A stretch of 64,000 nucleotides of DNA from Solwaraspora sp. WMMA2065 (GTDB taxonomy: Bacteria > Actinomycetota > Actinomycetes > Mycobacteriales > Micromonosporaceae), in contig NZ_CP128361.1 of NCBI RefSeq assembly GCF_030345075.1, positions 5,766,001 to 5,830,000 of the forward strand, given 5' to 3'. Below the pieces are notes generated by a model. That model did not search any database, was not told the DNA's origin, and was given only the letters and a program-made list of their open reading frames with translations. The translations under genes and the position numbers were made by a program. Positions 49,826 to 58,667 of the stretch are shown here, one piece after another; positions within the stretch are counted from its first letter, which is position 1, and each line of letters begins with the position of its first letter.

Positions 49826-51253
49826 GTGACCGACGGCGGAAACTGGCGCCAGGCCGACGGGATCGCACCGCCGGGGCACCAGCCGCCGGTCGGCGGGTGG
49901 GCCGGGCCGTACGGCCCCGCACCGGCTCCGCCGTACCCGCCGGTGGCCGGTCCGCCGCCTTACCCACCGTCGTACGGTGCGTCGGTTCCGGTGCACCGAC
50001 CGTCGGCCGGTGCGCTGTCGTACGGCCCGTCGGCGCAGCATTCGCCGTGGTGGTCGGACGCGCTGCGGGATCCCTGGCGTGATCCGTACGCACCGGCCGC
50101 GGTGGTGGTTGACGTCCCGCCGGGCGCCGCCGGCACCGGCGAGGGTCCGGAGCCGGTCGTCGAACCAGCGCCGGCGGTACGCCGTGGGTTCACGCCGTAC
50201 GTGGTGGTGTCGGTGATCGCCGCGCTGCTCGCCGGAAGCCTCGGCGGTGCCCTCGGGTTTGCCTTCGCGGTGCGCGGCGGCGTCGCCGGAGCCGGCACCG
50301 TGCTCGGCGGCTCGCCGGCCGATCCGCCCGGGGCGGTGCAGCGTCCGGCCGACTCGCTGGCCGGGGTGGCCCAGCGGGTCCTGCCGAGCGTGGTGACCGT
50401 GCAGGTGAGCGGGCCGTCCGGGCAGAGCGTCGGCTCCGGCTTCGTCGCCACCGCCGACGGCTACGTGATCACCAACGACCACGTGGTCGGGGTGGGAGCG
50501 GAGGAGGCGACGGTGCTGTTCAACGACGGCTCCACCGCGCGAGCGTCGATCGTCGGTCAGGAGCCGGAGTCGGACGTGGCGGTGATCAAGGTCGACCGGA
50601 CCGGGCTGACGCCGGTCGAGTTCGGCGACTCCGAGGCGATCGCGGTCGGCGATCCGGTGCTGGCCTTCGGCTCGCCGCTCGCCCTGACCAACACGGTCAC
50701 CTCGGGGATCGTCAGCGCCCTCGACCGCACCATCCAGGCCGGCGAGCCCGGCGGCCAGGTGCGCTACTACGCGGCGATCCAGACCGACGCGGCGGTGAAC
50801 CAGGGCAACTCGGGCGGTCCGCTGGTCGACGCCGCCGGCCGGGTGATCGGCGTCAACTCGGTGATCAAGTCGCTGGCCGCCGACGAGGAGACGGCCGGCA
50901 ACATCGGTCTCGCCTTCGCCATCCCGATCAACCACGCGAAGCGGATCACCCAGGAGATCATCGACACCGGTACGGCCCGACGGACGATCTTCGGCGCCCA
51001 GGTCACCGATGCCGCCCGTACCCCCGGTGCCGGTGTCCGGCTCAGTGAGGTGGTCGACGGCGGGCCGGCGGAGGCAGCCGGCCTGCAAGCCGGGGACGTG
51101 GTGCTGCGGATCGACGGTCGGCCCCTGGACCAGGCGACCGACCTGATCGCGTTGGTGCGCAAGTACGCTCCCGGGTCGGTCGTGACGGTCGACTACCGTC
51201 GGGGCAGCGAGGCCCGGTCGGCCTCGGTGACCTTGGCCGCCGACGCCAAGTAA
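49826..51253 (+). CDS. htrA: HtrA/DegP-type membrane serine protease with PDZ domain
   Basis: Envelope quality-control protease of 475 residues. A Pro/Tyr/Gly-rich cytoplasmic region (1-115) is followed by one membrane helix (about 120-145) and the trypsin-like domain with triad His219 (TNDHVV), Asp250 (SDVAVIKV) and Ser329 (QGNSGGPL). A C-terminal PDZ domain follows (GGPAEAAGLQAGDVVLRIDGRPL). GTG 49826 is preferred because GGGAGG stands 5 nt upstream; an ATG at 49772 would extend it. tatB follows 77 bp downstream. In relatives sigE and its anti-sigma gene lie just before; here they are absent. Confidence 0.92.
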   Translation: MTDGGNWRQADGIAPPGHQPPVGGWAGPYGPAPAPPYPPVAGPPPYPPSYGASVPVHRPSAGALSYGPSAQHSPWWSDALRDPWRDPYAPAAVVVDVPPGAAGTGEGPEPVVEPAPAVRRGFTPYVVVSVIAALLAGSLGGALGFAFAVRGGVAGAGTVLGGSPADPPGAVQRPADSLAGVAQRVLPSVVTVQVSGPSGQSVGSGFVATADGYVITNDHVVGVGAEEATVLFNDGSTARASIVGQEPESDVAVIKVDRTGLTPVEFGDSEAIAVGDPVLAFGSPLALTNTVTSGIVSALDRTIQAGEPGGQVRYYAAIQTDAAVNQGNSGGPLVDAAGRVIGVNSVIKSLAADEETAGNIGLAFAIPINHAKRITQEIIDTGTARRTIFGAQVTDAARTPGAGVRLSEVVDGGPAEAAGLQAGDVVLRIDGRPLDQATDLIALVRKYAPGSVVTVDYRRGSEARSASVTLAADAK

Positions 51254-51330
51254 CACCCGGTCGGCCCTCCCGGACCGGCTGGTGACGTGCGTACCCTTGC
51301 CTTCGACGGCGGCACAGGGAGGCCCGGAGC

Positions 51331-51831
51331 ATGTTCGACAACCTGAACTGGTGGGAGATCGGTCTGCTCCTGCTGCTCGCTTTGCTGATCTTCGGTGACC
51401 GGTTGCCGCAGGTCATCTCCGACGGCCTGCGGATGCTGCGCAACCTGCGCAACATGGCCCGCAACGCCACCTCGGACCTCGGCCGCGAACTGGGCACCGA
51501 CATCCAGCTCGAGGACCTGCACCCCAAGGCGTTCATCCGCAAGCACCTGCTCAGCGAGGAGGACGAGGCCGCGCTGCGCAAGCCGTTACAGGGTGTCTAC
51601 GACGACCTGCGTTCCGACGTCAGCGGGGTCCGCGACGAGCTGCGTGAGGTCGCCGACGCGGCCGATCTGAAGTCCGCCGTCAAGCCGACGACGGTGACCG
51701 GTGGCGCCCGCAGGTCGGCTGCCACGACCGGCTCACCTGCCACGACCAGCCCGGCGGCCGATACCAGCCTGGCCGCCGGGACCAGTCCGGCCGCCGTCTC
51801 GGCCAAGCCGTTGGACGTCGACGCCACCTGA
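51331..51831 (+). CDS. tatB: Sec-independent (Tat) protein translocase subunit TatB
   Basis: Part of the twin-arginine export receptor, 166 residues. One N-terminal membrane helix (MFDNLNWWEIGLLLLLALLIF in outline) is followed by the hinge FGDRLPQ, an amphipathic helix (ISDGLRMLRNLRNMARNATSDL) and a long charged tail that is Ala/Thr-rich at the end. The NW preceding EIG and the long tail point to TatB rather than TatA. GGGAGG precedes ATG 51331. htrA-tatB-mrp order is conserved in actinobacteria (recall). Confidence 0.93.
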   Translation: MFDNLNWWEIGLLLLLALLIFGDRLPQVISDGLRMLRNLRNMARNATSDLGRELGTDIQLEDLHPKAFIRKHLLSEEDEAALRKPLQGVYDDLRSDVSGVRDELREVADAADLKSAVKPTTVTGGARRSAATTGSPATTSPAADTSLAAGTSPAAVSAKPLDVDAT

Positions 51832-51861
51832 CGGTCGTCAGCCGGACGCCACCTGACGGTC
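51820..51861. repeat. 25-nt-offset direct duplication over the tatB stop
   Basis: GACGCCACCTGACGGTC at 51820-51836 and 51845-51861. The first copy carries the tatB stop, and the second reaches the stop of the converging mrp gene. Confidence 0.85.
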
Positions 51862-53008
51862 AGCCGGCGGACGGTCGCAGGCCCAGGGGCTTGCCCAGCA
51901 GCGACTCGCGGCGGACCGCGAGGCGGTCGGCGACCGCGTCGAGCGCCCGGGCCGCTGGTGCCTGCGGGTCGGCCAGCACGATCGGAGTGCCGCGGTCACC
52001 GGTCTCCCTTACCCGGGTGTCCAGCGGAATCTGGCCGAGCAGCGGCACCTGGGCGCCGACGGTGCGGGTCAGCGACTCGGCGACACTGCCGCCGCCGCCG
52101 CTGCCGAAGATCTCCATCCGTTCCCCGGTGGGCAGCTCCAGCCAGGACATGTTCTCCACCACGCCGACCAGCCGCTGGTGGGTCTGCAGAGCGATGGCAC
52201 CGGCCCGTTCGGCCACCTCGGCGGCGGCTGCCTGCGGCGTGGTCACCACCAGGATCTCGGCGTTGGGCAGCAGCTGGGCCAGGGAGATCGCCACGTCACC
52301 GGTGCCCGGCGGCAGGTCCAGCAGCAGTACGTCCAGGTCGCCCCAGTAGACGTCGGCGAGGAACTGCTGCAGCGCCCGGTGCAGCATCGGCCCACGCCAG
52401 ACCACCGCCGCGTTGCCGGCGGTGAACATGCCGATCGAGATGACCTTCACGCCGTGTGACTGCGGAGGCATGATCATTTCCTCGACCCGGGTCGGCCGTC
52501 CCTCTGCACCGAGCATCCGGGGCACCGAATGTCCGTAGATGTCGGCGTCGATCACTCCGACCGACAGCCCGCGCGCGGCGAGCGCGGCCGCCAGGTTCAC
52601 CGTCACGCTGGACTTGCCGACCCCGCCCTTGCCGCTGGCCACCGCGTACACCCGGGTGCGGGACCCGGGCTGGGCGAACGGGATGACCGGCTCGGCGCCG
52701 GCGGAACCGCCGCGCAGCTGCTCCTGTAGCGACTTGCGCTGCTCCGGGCTCATCACACCGAAGTCGACGTCCACCCCGGTGATCCCGGGCACCCGGGTCA
52801 CCGCCTCGGTGATGTCGGTGCGAAGTTTGTCCTTCAACGGGCAGCCGGCGACCGTCAGCAGCAGCTCGACCCGTACCCGGCCGGCGGCGTCGACCGTCGC
52901 GGAGCGCACCATGCCGAGCTCGGTGATGGGGCGGCGGATCTCCGGGTCGTTGACCGTGGCCAGTGCGGCGTTGATGGCATCGTTGACGGTGCTGGTCGGT
53001 GCGGACAT
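51860..53008 (-). CDS. mrp: Mrp/NBP35-family Fe-S cluster carrier ATPase
   Basis: P-loop ATPase of 382 residues that holds and transfers Fe-S clusters. The N-terminal MIP18/DUF59 domain (about 5-90) has VAGCPLKDKLRTDI. The deviant Walker A is ASGKGGVGKSSVT (near 120), with DADIYGHSVPRMLG and LLLDLPPGTGDVAI following. The usual CxxC of Mrp is not evident; VVENMSWLELPTGERMEIFG stands where it is expected, as in other actinobacterial members. ATG 53008 has TAGCAT (complement 53016-53021) 7 nt upstream. Confidence 0.92.
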   Translation of the reverse strand: MSAPTSTVNDAINAALATVNDPEIRRPITELGMVRSATVDAAGRVRVELLLTVAGCPLKDKLRTDITEAVTRVPGITGVDVDFGVMSPEQRKSLQEQLRGGSAGAEPVIPFAQPGSRTRVYAVASGKGGVGKSSVTVNLAAALAARGLSVGVIDADIYGHSVPRMLGAEGRPTRVEEMIMPPQSHGVKVISIGMFTAGNAAVVWRGPMLHRALQQFLADVYWGDLDVLLLDLPPGTGDVAISLAQLLPNAEILVVTTPQAAAAEVAERAGAIALQTHQRLVGVVENMSWLELPTGERMEIFGSGGGGSVAESLTRTVGAQVPLLGQIPLDTRVRETGDRGTPIVLADPQAPAARALDAVADRLAVRRESLLGKPLGLRPSAG

Positions 53009-53046
53009 GCCCGCCATGCTACGTCGGGTGTGCAGGTCACCGCCGC

Positions 53047-53646
53047 TCACTGTCCGGTGGCCGCGGTCCCGCCCGGCTGGTCCGGTCGGGCGTCCGGCTG
53101 GTTCGGTCGGCTCTCCGGCGGCTGAGGTCCTTCCACCGGGCGGCGCTCCAGCCGGTGCCGGCGGTAGGCCTGCTCGTCGAGCTCCTCGGCCAGCCGGCTC
53201 AGCTCCGACCGCAGGAAGTCCCGGGTGGCCACCTCACTGACCGCCACCCGCAGCGACGCGATCTCGCGGGCCAGGTACTCGGTGTCCGCCTTCTGCATCG
53301 CCGCCCGCCGCCGGTCCTCATCCAGGGAGAGCCGGTCCCGGTCCGCCTGCCGGTTCTGCGCGAGCAGGATCAGCGGCGCCGCGTACGACGCCTGCACCGA
53401 CAGCAACAGGGTCAGGAACGTAAAGGTGTACGGGTCGAAGCGCAGACTCACCGGGGCGAGGGTGTTCCACGCGATCCAGCTGACCACCGCCACGGTCATG
53501 TAGACGAGGAACCGTGCGGTACCCATGAACCGGGCGATCGCCTCGGCCCACTGCCCGAACGCCTCCGGGTCGTAGCGGGGCAGCGAGATCCGTCCCGGTT
53601 CGCGAGGCTGGTCCAGCCGGCCGGTGCTCCGGCGCAGGTCAGCCAT
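53047..53646 (-). CDS. DUF1003 membrane protein
   Basis: Protein of 199 residues with two membrane helices (ARFLVYMTVAVVSWIAWNTL and TFLTLLLSVQASYAAPLILL) followed by a long charged helix (NRQADRDRLSLDEDRRRAAMQ) and a Pro-rich end. This is the DUF1003 layout. The function is unknown. ATG 53646 lies inside the end of the MgtE/CBS gene (8-nt overlap), so the two are coupled and may act together in the membrane. Confidence 0.9.
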   Translation of the reverse strand: MADLRRSTGRLDQPREPGRISLPRYDPEAFGQWAEAIARFMGTARFLVYMTVAVVSWIAWNTLAPVSLRFDPYTFTFLTLLLSVQASYAAPLILLAQNRQADRDRLSLDEDRRRAAMQKADTEYLAREIASLRVAVSEVATRDFLRSELSRLAEELDEQAYRRHRLERRPVEGPQPPESRPNQPDARPDQPGGTAATGQ

Positions 53647-54904
53647 GCCCGTCCCCACCCTCCAGCGGTGTGTCCCGGTCCCGCCAGTCCGGCGGCAGCG
53701 AGTGGTCCAGCACGTCGTCCACGGTCACCGCGCCGACCAGCCGGTTCGCCGGATCGACCACCGGCATCGCGACCAGGTCGTAGGTGGCCATCCGGCGGGT
53801 GATCTCCAACAGCGGGGTTTCCGGCTGCAACGGGTCGATGCCGCTGTCCACGACTCCACCCAGCAGCTCCGCCGGCGGCTCCCGCAGCAGCCGCTGGAAG
53901 TGCACCACACCCAGGTACTTACCGGTCGGGGTGGCCATCGGCGCCCGCGCCACGAAGACCTGGGCGGCGATCGCCGGCGGCAGCTGCGGCTCCCGAATCC
54001 GGGCCAGCGCCTCGGCAACCGTGGCGTCCGGGGTCAGGATGACCGGCTCGGAGGTCATCACGCTACCGGCGGTGCCCGCCTGGTACTGCAGCAACTGGCG
54101 TACCGAGTCCGCTTCGTCCGGCTCCATCAGGTCCAGCAGCACGTCCTGCTCCGGCGGCGGCAACTCGGCCAACAGGTCGGCCGCGTCATCCGGATCCATC
54201 TCCTCCAGTACGTCCGCGGCGCGTTCCCGGTCCAGGGCGGTCAGGATCGACACCTGGTCGTGTTCGGGCAGCTCCTCCAGCACGTCGGCGAGCCGTTCGT
54301 CGTCCAGCGCCGCGGCGATCTCCTGCCGCCGACTGTCCGGCAGATCCTGCAGGGCGTTCGCCAGGTCCGCCGCGCGCATCTGGTCGAGTACGGCAAGCAG
54401 CCCGGCCGTGCCCTGGGTGTCCGGTAGCCCGATCAGCCCGCGCACCCGGTGCCAGTCGAGCTGGTGCAGGTGACCGCGTCGGGTCAACCGCCCGGTGATC
54501 TCCCGGACCGCGACCCGGGTCAACGACCACTCGCCGACCCGGTTCGCCTCCATCGCGACGTCCACCACCGAGCCGGGCTGATCCTCCGGGTCGAAGCGGA
54601 CCCGCCGGTCCAGCAGGTCTTCCAGCACCAGCAACTCGTTCGGCCGCTTCTCGAACCGCCGCAGGTTGAGGGTGCCGGTGCTGAGCAGCACCGACTCCGG
54701 GTCGATCGCGGTGACCCGGCCCATCGGCAGGAAGATCCGCCGACGCATCGGCATCTCCGCCACCAGTCCGACCACCTGAGGTGGCCGGTTGGTGGTCCGC
54801 AGCCGTACCACCGCGTCCCGGACCCGCCCGACCTGGTCGCCGTTGGGGTCGAAAACGGCGAGCCCGGCAAGCCGGGCGACGTACACCCTGGTCGCCGTAG
54901 TCAC
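53639..54904 (-). CDS. MgtE intracellular/CBS-domain protein without a channel domain
   Basis: Soluble protein of 421 residues. A PRC-barrel-like N-terminus (VYVARLAGLAVFDPNGDQVGRVRDAVV in outline, about 1-170) precedes an MgtE N domain (ADLANALQDLPDSRRQEIAAALDDERLADVLEELPEHDQ in outline, about 175-270) and two CBS motifs (VMTSEPVILTPDATVAEAL; VVDPANRLVGAVTVDDVLD). The MgtE membrane channel is missing, so it is more likely a Mg2+/nucleotide sensor than a transporter. GTG 54904 is preferred over 54910 because TACGCT (complement 54911-54916) lies 6 nt upstream. Confidence 0.87.
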   Translation of the reverse strand: MTTATRVYVARLAGLAVFDPNGDQVGRVRDAVVRLRTTNRPPQVVGLVAEMPMRRRIFLPMGRVTAIDPESVLLSTGTLNLRRFEKRPNELLVLEDLLDRRVRFDPEDQPGSVVDVAMEANRVGEWSLTRVAVREITGRLTRRGHLHQLDWHRVRGLIGLPDTQGTAGLLAVLDQMRAADLANALQDLPDSRRQEIAAALDDERLADVLEELPEHDQVSILTALDRERAADVLEEMDPDDAADLLAELPPPEQDVLLDLMEPDEADSVRQLLQYQAGTAGSVMTSEPVILTPDATVAEALARIREPQLPPAIAAQVFVARAPMATPTGKYLGVVHFQRLLREPPAELLGGVVDSGIDPLQPETPLLEITRRMATYDLVAMPVVDPANRLVGAVTVDDVLDHSLPPDWRDRDTPLEGGDGHG

Positions 54905-54910
54905 GGCCAC

Positions 54911-54929
54911 AGCGTACGGGCCGTAGGGT
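54911..54929. promoter_or_regulatory. Back-to-back -10 elements of two divergent leaderless genes
   Basis: On the minus strand TACGCT (54911-54916) stands 6 nt before GTG 54904. On the plus strand TAGGGT (54924-54929) stands 7 nt before ATG 54937. Both genes are served from 32 bp, so each promoter's -35 must lie in the other gene's first codons. Confidence 0.6.
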
Positions 54930-54936
54930 TTGTTTC

Positions 54937-55893
54937 ATGTCCAGCCTCGGGTACGAGATCGTCGACGTCTTCACCGACCGGCCGTTCACCGGGAATCCGC
55001 TCGCCGTGGTGTTCGGTGCCGATGCGCTGGCCGTCGACCAGATGCAGGCGGTCGCGCGGGAGTTCAACCTGTCCGAGACGGTGTTCGTCCTACCGCCCGG
55101 CACCCCGGACGCCAGCTACCGGGTGAGGATCTTCACACCGGAGAAAGAACTACCGTTCGCCGGGCATCCGAGCGTCGGCGCGGCGGTCACTGCCGGCCGG
55201 CGAGGCCTGGTGAGGGCGGGGACGGTGATCCAGCAGTGCGGTGCCGGGTTGCTGCCGGTCGAGCTGACCGAGCACGGGTACGCCACACTGCGCGGTGGCG
55301 AACCGACTCTCGGGGCGCCGGTGGACCCGGCCCCGCTGCTGGCCGCGGTCGGCCTGACCGCGCAGGACCACACCGGTCCGGCGCCCCGCCGCGCCGGCTG
55401 CGGTCTGGAGTTCGACTACCTGTGCGTACGTCCCGACGCTCTGCCCCGGGCCAGGCTGGACCCGGCGGCCGCGGCCCGGGGCGGCGTCGGGATGGTCAGC
55501 GTGCTGACCTGGGCTGCGGCCGGCTCCACTGCCGGTTCCCCGGCCGGCTCCACTGCCGGTTCCCCGGCCGGACCCGCGCCCGGTTTCCCGGCGGGGGAGC
55601 CGGAGCAGCCGACGGCGCACTGCCGGGTCTTCTGCCCGGGAGCCGGGGTGACCGAGGACCCGGCTACCGGGTCCGCCGCGCTCGGCCTCGGCGTCTGGGC
55701 GGTGGGCAGCGGTCTGCTGCCGGCCAACGGCCAGTCACGCTATCTCGTCCGGCAGGGGGTCGAGCTCGGCCGTCCTTCGACGTTGGACTGTACGGTGACC
55801 GCGCTGGGGGGCCGGGCGCGGAGCGCCACCGTCGCCGGTCAGGTGGTGCCGGTCGCCAGCGGGCAGATCGCCGTACCGCCGTTTGTCGGCTGA
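54937..55893 (+). CDS. PhzF-family isomerase
   Basis: Diaminopimelate-epimerase-like fold enzyme of 318 residues. It has VDVFTDRPFTGNPLAVVFGADAL (in outline), the catalytic Glu in NLSETVFV, FTPEKELPFAGHPSVGAA and GAGVTEDPATGSAALGLG. A disordered Gly/Ser/Ala/Pro insertion (about 190-220) contains two exact 24-nt tandem units. No phenazine genes lie nearby, so it acts on another substrate. Leaderless start: TAGGGT at 54924-54929. Confidence 0.9.
   Translation: MSSLGYEIVDVFTDRPFTGNPLAVVFGADALAVDQMQAVAREFNLSETVFVLPPGTPDASYRVRIFTPEKELPFAGHPSVGAAVTAGRRGLVRAGTVIQQCGAGLLPVELTEHGYATLRGGEPTLGAPVDPAPLLAAVGLTAQDHTGPAPRRAGCGLEFDYLCVRPDALPRARLDPAAAARGGVGMVSVLTWAAAGSTAGSPAGSTAGSPAGPAPGFPAGEPEQPTAHCRVFCPGAGVTEDPATGSAALGLGVWAVGSGLLPANGQSRYLVRQGVELGRPSTLDCTVTALGGRARSATVAGQVVPVASGQIAVPPFVG
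55522..55569 (+). repeat. 24-nt exact in-frame tandem duplication in phzF-like gene
   Basis: The unit at 55522-55545 is repeated exactly at 55546-55569 and encodes GSTAGSPA twice, in a surface loop absent from most PhzF proteins. Confidence 0.9.
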
Positions 55894-55956
55894 CCCTCGA
55901 CCCGGCGTGGGTCGCCCGGTTGTCCGGATCGCGGCCCGGCGCAGGCCCGGCGCGCT

Positions 55957-56472
55957 TCAGCGCCGGCGGACCCGGTGCAGGCGGAATGGACGACGGGTCG
56001 GCCGGGTGACCGTGCTGGGGCGGGGCGGCGCGGCGAGCGATCCGTCCGGCAGTGACGCGCCGGCCGCCACCGGCGGCCCGGCCGGGGTCAGGCGGTACAG
56101 CTGACACTCGTCGGCCCACCGGCGCACCAGGTCGGCCGGGCTGCCCGGGGCGTTCAGCCGTTTGGCGGCAACCTGGGCCGCGATCGACTCCCAGTCAGGG
56201 TCGGCCGGCTCGATCAGCGTCACCTCAGCGGGCCAGGACACGATCCGGCCGCCGTGATCGCCCCGCAGGGTCACCGTCGCCGGTACGCCGGCCGCCAGCC
56301 CGGCGGCGGCCTGTTCGCCGGTACCGGTCACCACGTGCAGCGAACCGTCGGCCGGCACGCACCACAGGGCCCGGGCGGGCGCGCCGTCGACCGAGACCCA
56401 CGCGACCGCGGCCTTCTTGCCGGCCTCGTCCACCAGTGGGGCGGCCTCGCCGGTCTCTGCTGGGTCGGGCAT
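55957..56472 (-). CDS. Conserved protein, possibly split-barrel flavin-binding fold
   Basis: Protein of 171 residues. The middle (KKAAVAWVSVDGAPARALWCVPADGSLHVVTG in outline; TVTLRGDHGGRIVSWPAEVTLI) has the beta pattern of the PNPOx-like split barrel. The end is basic and Arg-rich. The enzyme role is unproven. ATG 56472 is chosen; an ATG at 56481 would add three residues. It is convergent with phzF. Confidence 0.65.
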   Translation of the reverse strand: MPDPAETGEAAPLVDEAGKKAAVAWVSVDGAPARALWCVPADGSLHVVTGTGEQAAAGLAAGVPATVTLRGDHGGRIVSWPAEVTLIEPADPDWESIAAQVAAKRLNAPGSPADLVRRWADECQLYRLTPAGPPVAAGASLPDGSLAAPPRPSTVTRPTRRPFRLHRVRRR

Positions 56473-56618
56473 GCCGACCATCCTGCCGTAGTCCCAGCGC
56501 GGTGTCGCGCCGCAGCCGGCTCGCAGATGACGCCCTGGCCTGTCGACGGTCTGTTGCCGGCCCGTCGACGCGGTCCCGGTGCACGGACCCGGTCGGTAGT
56601 CTGTGAGGATCAGATCCC

Positions 56619-57578
56619 GTGTCCTCCGGTGCCCACCCCTCCGGTCCGGGCGGCCGGGGTGAACTGCTCGCCACCGGTGCCACCGCGATCGCCGTACTCG
56701 CCGTGTCCACCTCGGCGCCGCTGATCGCGTTCGCCGCCGCGCCCGCCCTCGCCGTCGCCTTCTGGCGCAACGTGCTGGCCACCGGTGCGGTCGCGCCCTT
56801 CGTACTGGCCCGGCGTCGGCCTGAGCTGCGGCTGCTGGCCCAACCGGGCGGCCGTAGCCAGGCCGGCTGGAGTGCGCTGGCCGGTGTCGCGCTCGCCGCG
56901 CATTTCGGCACCTGGATGCCGAGTGCACAGCTCACCTCGGTGGCGACCGCCACCGCGCTGGTCGCCACCCAGCCGGTCTGGCAGGGCCTGATCGCCCTGG
57001 CTCAGGGCCGGCGACTGCCGCTGGTCACCTGGGGCGGGATCGGTCTCGCGGTGCTCGGCGCGGTGCTCGCCACCGGCGCCGATGTCGGATTCGACGCGCA
57101 GGCTGTCCTCGGTGACCTGCTGGCCCTGGCCGGGGCGGTCTTCGCCGCCTGCTACACCGCGCTCGGCGAGCAGGCCCGGCAGACGATCAGTACCACCACG
57201 TACACCACGATCTGCTACGGCGTCTGCGCGGGCGTGCTGCTCGTCGTCTGCCTGGCCGGCGGGATCCAACTGACCGGATTCCCGGGCTCGGCCTGGTTGG
57301 CGGTCCTCGGCCTGGTGGTCGGTGCCCAGCTGCTCGGCCATTCGATGTTCAGCTACGCCCTGCACAAGATCCCCGCGACCACCGTCAGTGTGCTCATCCT
57401 GCTGGAGGTGCCCGGTGCCGCGCTGATTGCCTGGCTGTGGTTGGGCCAGGTGCCCCGTACCGCCACGTTGCCCGGGCTCGGGTTGCTGCTGGTCGGTGTC
57501 GCGGTGGTCGTACTCGGCGGGACCCGCAGCCGCACGTCGCCGCCGCCGCTGCCGCCGGAGGCCGGTCCACCGGCCTGA
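56619..57578 (+). CDS. EamA/DMT-family exporter
   Basis: Drug/metabolite transporter of 319 residues with ten predicted membrane helices in two EamA repeats. The first repeat runs from LLATGATAIAVLAVSTSAP and includes SVATATALVATQPVWQGLIAL. The second starts near LGDLLALAGAVFAACYTALG and includes VSVLILLEVPGAALIAWLWLG. Substrate unknown. GTG 56619 follows GAGGATCAG. The tail is Pro-rich. Confidence 0.9.
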   Translation: MSSGAHPSGPGGRGELLATGATAIAVLAVSTSAPLIAFAAAPALAVAFWRNVLATGAVAPFVLARRRPELRLLAQPGGRSQAGWSALAGVALAAHFGTWMPSAQLTSVATATALVATQPVWQGLIALAQGRRLPLVTWGGIGLAVLGAVLATGADVGFDAQAVLGDLLALAGAVFAACYTALGEQARQTISTTTYTTICYGVCAGVLLVVCLAGGIQLTGFPGSAWLAVLGLVVGAQLLGHSMFSYALHKIPATTVSVLILLEVPGAALIAWLWLGQVPRTATLPGLGLLLVGVAVVVLGGTRSRTSPPPLPPEAGPPA

Positions 57579-57647
57579 CCCGGACCTCGCCCCGGCACCG
57601 CCCGGCCCCGGCCGGCCCGCCGCTACCCGGCCGGCCCGCCGCCAGGC

Positions 57648-58106
57648 TCAGACGCCGGCCGTGGTGTTGAGCATGGTGATGATGAATCCGAAGTAGACCA
57701 CCGTGAACAGTGCAATCAGCACCCCGAAGCCGACCCCGCACCAGCCGATGATCACGCCGGCCTGGGCGAGCCCGTCGCCCTGCTGGCCGGTCCGGTGAAT
57801 CTCGTCGCGGCCCCGGCGCCCGAGGTAGACCGCGATCCCACCGAGCAGCGGGCAGCTGAACAGGCTGACCAGCGACACGATGAACGACGCGAGTGCCATG
57901 CTGTTCGTCGGTTGCGGCGCGACGTAGCCGTACGGGTACCCGCCGTACGGGTACCCGCCGGCCGGATTGCCCGGTGGCGGGTACTGGCCCGGCGGCGGTA
58001 GCTCGCCGCGTGGCGGTTGTCCGTCGGCCGGTGCCGGCCCGGCGCCGGCCGACGGGGACTGCGGTGCTGGCGGGCGGATCTGGCCGCCGACGTCTGGCTC
58101 CTTCAC
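57648..58106 (-). CDS. DUF4190 membrane protein (first of a pair)
   Basis: Protein of 152 residues. A Pro/Gly/Tyr-rich N-terminal half (about 1-65) is followed by the DUF4190 module: two membrane helices ([53 protein letters not shown], both in outline) joined by [24 protein letters not shown] 58106 has AAGGAGAT upstream. It lies beside a paralogue, 30 bp downstream of it. Role unknown; many such proteins occur in actinobacterial membranes. Confidence 0.85.
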   Translation of the reverse strand: MKEPDVGGQIRPPAPQSPSAGAGPAPADGQPPRGELPPPGQYPPPGNPAGGYPYGGYPYGYVAPQPTNSMALASFIVSLVSLFSCPLLGGIAVYLGRRGRDEIHRTGQQGDGLAQAGVIIGWCGVGFGVLIALFTVVYFGFIITMLNTTAGV

Positions 58107-58136
58107 CCGGATCTCCTTCTGTGGGCCCGGCTGCTG

Positions 58137-58556
58137 CTAGCTCTGGCTGATGCTGGCTGCGATCGCGATCGTGACGAGAACCGCCCCGGCCAGCCCGAGA
58201 CCGAAGGCGATCCAGCCGGTGATCACCCCGGCCAGTGCCATCCCGTCGCCCTGCTCCGGACGACCCTGCTCGGCCGCGGTGCGGATCTGACGCCGGGCGG
58301 AGTGCCCGAGCAGCGCGCCGACGATGCCGATCAACCCGGGCACCAGGTAGCCGCACAGCCCGACGATGCCGAGGACGCCGAGGACCAGCGCGGCGATCGC
58401 CCGGCCGTTCATCGGCATCGGGGCGGGCGGCGGATACGGGTAGCCCGGCGCGGCGTACCCGGCAGGCGGGTAGCCGGTCGCCGGGTAGCCGGCCGGCGAG
58501 TGGTGGCTCGGCCAGGACGGATCGCTCCAGTTGCCCGGCTGCTGGGGTTGGCTCAT
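58137..58556 (-). CDS. DUF4190 membrane protein (second of a pair)
   Basis: Protein of 139 residues, paralogue of its neighbour. A Pro/Tyr-rich start (repeats of GYPA and PPAGY) is followed by [40 protein letters not shown] (in outline) and a second hydrophobic segment ending in AIAASISQS. Tandem arrangement on the same strand suggests gene duplication and one operon. Start ATG 58556. Confidence 0.85.
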   Translation of the reverse strand: MSQPQQPGNWSDPSWPSHHSPAGYPATGYPPAGYAAPGYPYPPPAPMPMNGRAIAALVLGVLGIVGLCGYLVPGLIGIVGALLGHSARRQIRTAAEQGRPEQGDGMALAGVITGWIAFGLGLAGAVLVTIAIAASISQS

Positions 58557-58667
58557 CGGCGGTGGTCTCTCTGCGGGAGGGTTCGCCCGATCACAGTAGT
58601 CGGTACCGGCGAACCGCTCATGGGCGGCGTCGTTGCCCGCGACGGCGCAAGCGGGCAGGATCAGTCC

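Noticed and set aside
54937..55893. Phenazine biosynthesis locus
   Set aside because: Only a stand-alone PhzF-fold gene is present; such genes are common in genomes without phenazine pathways.
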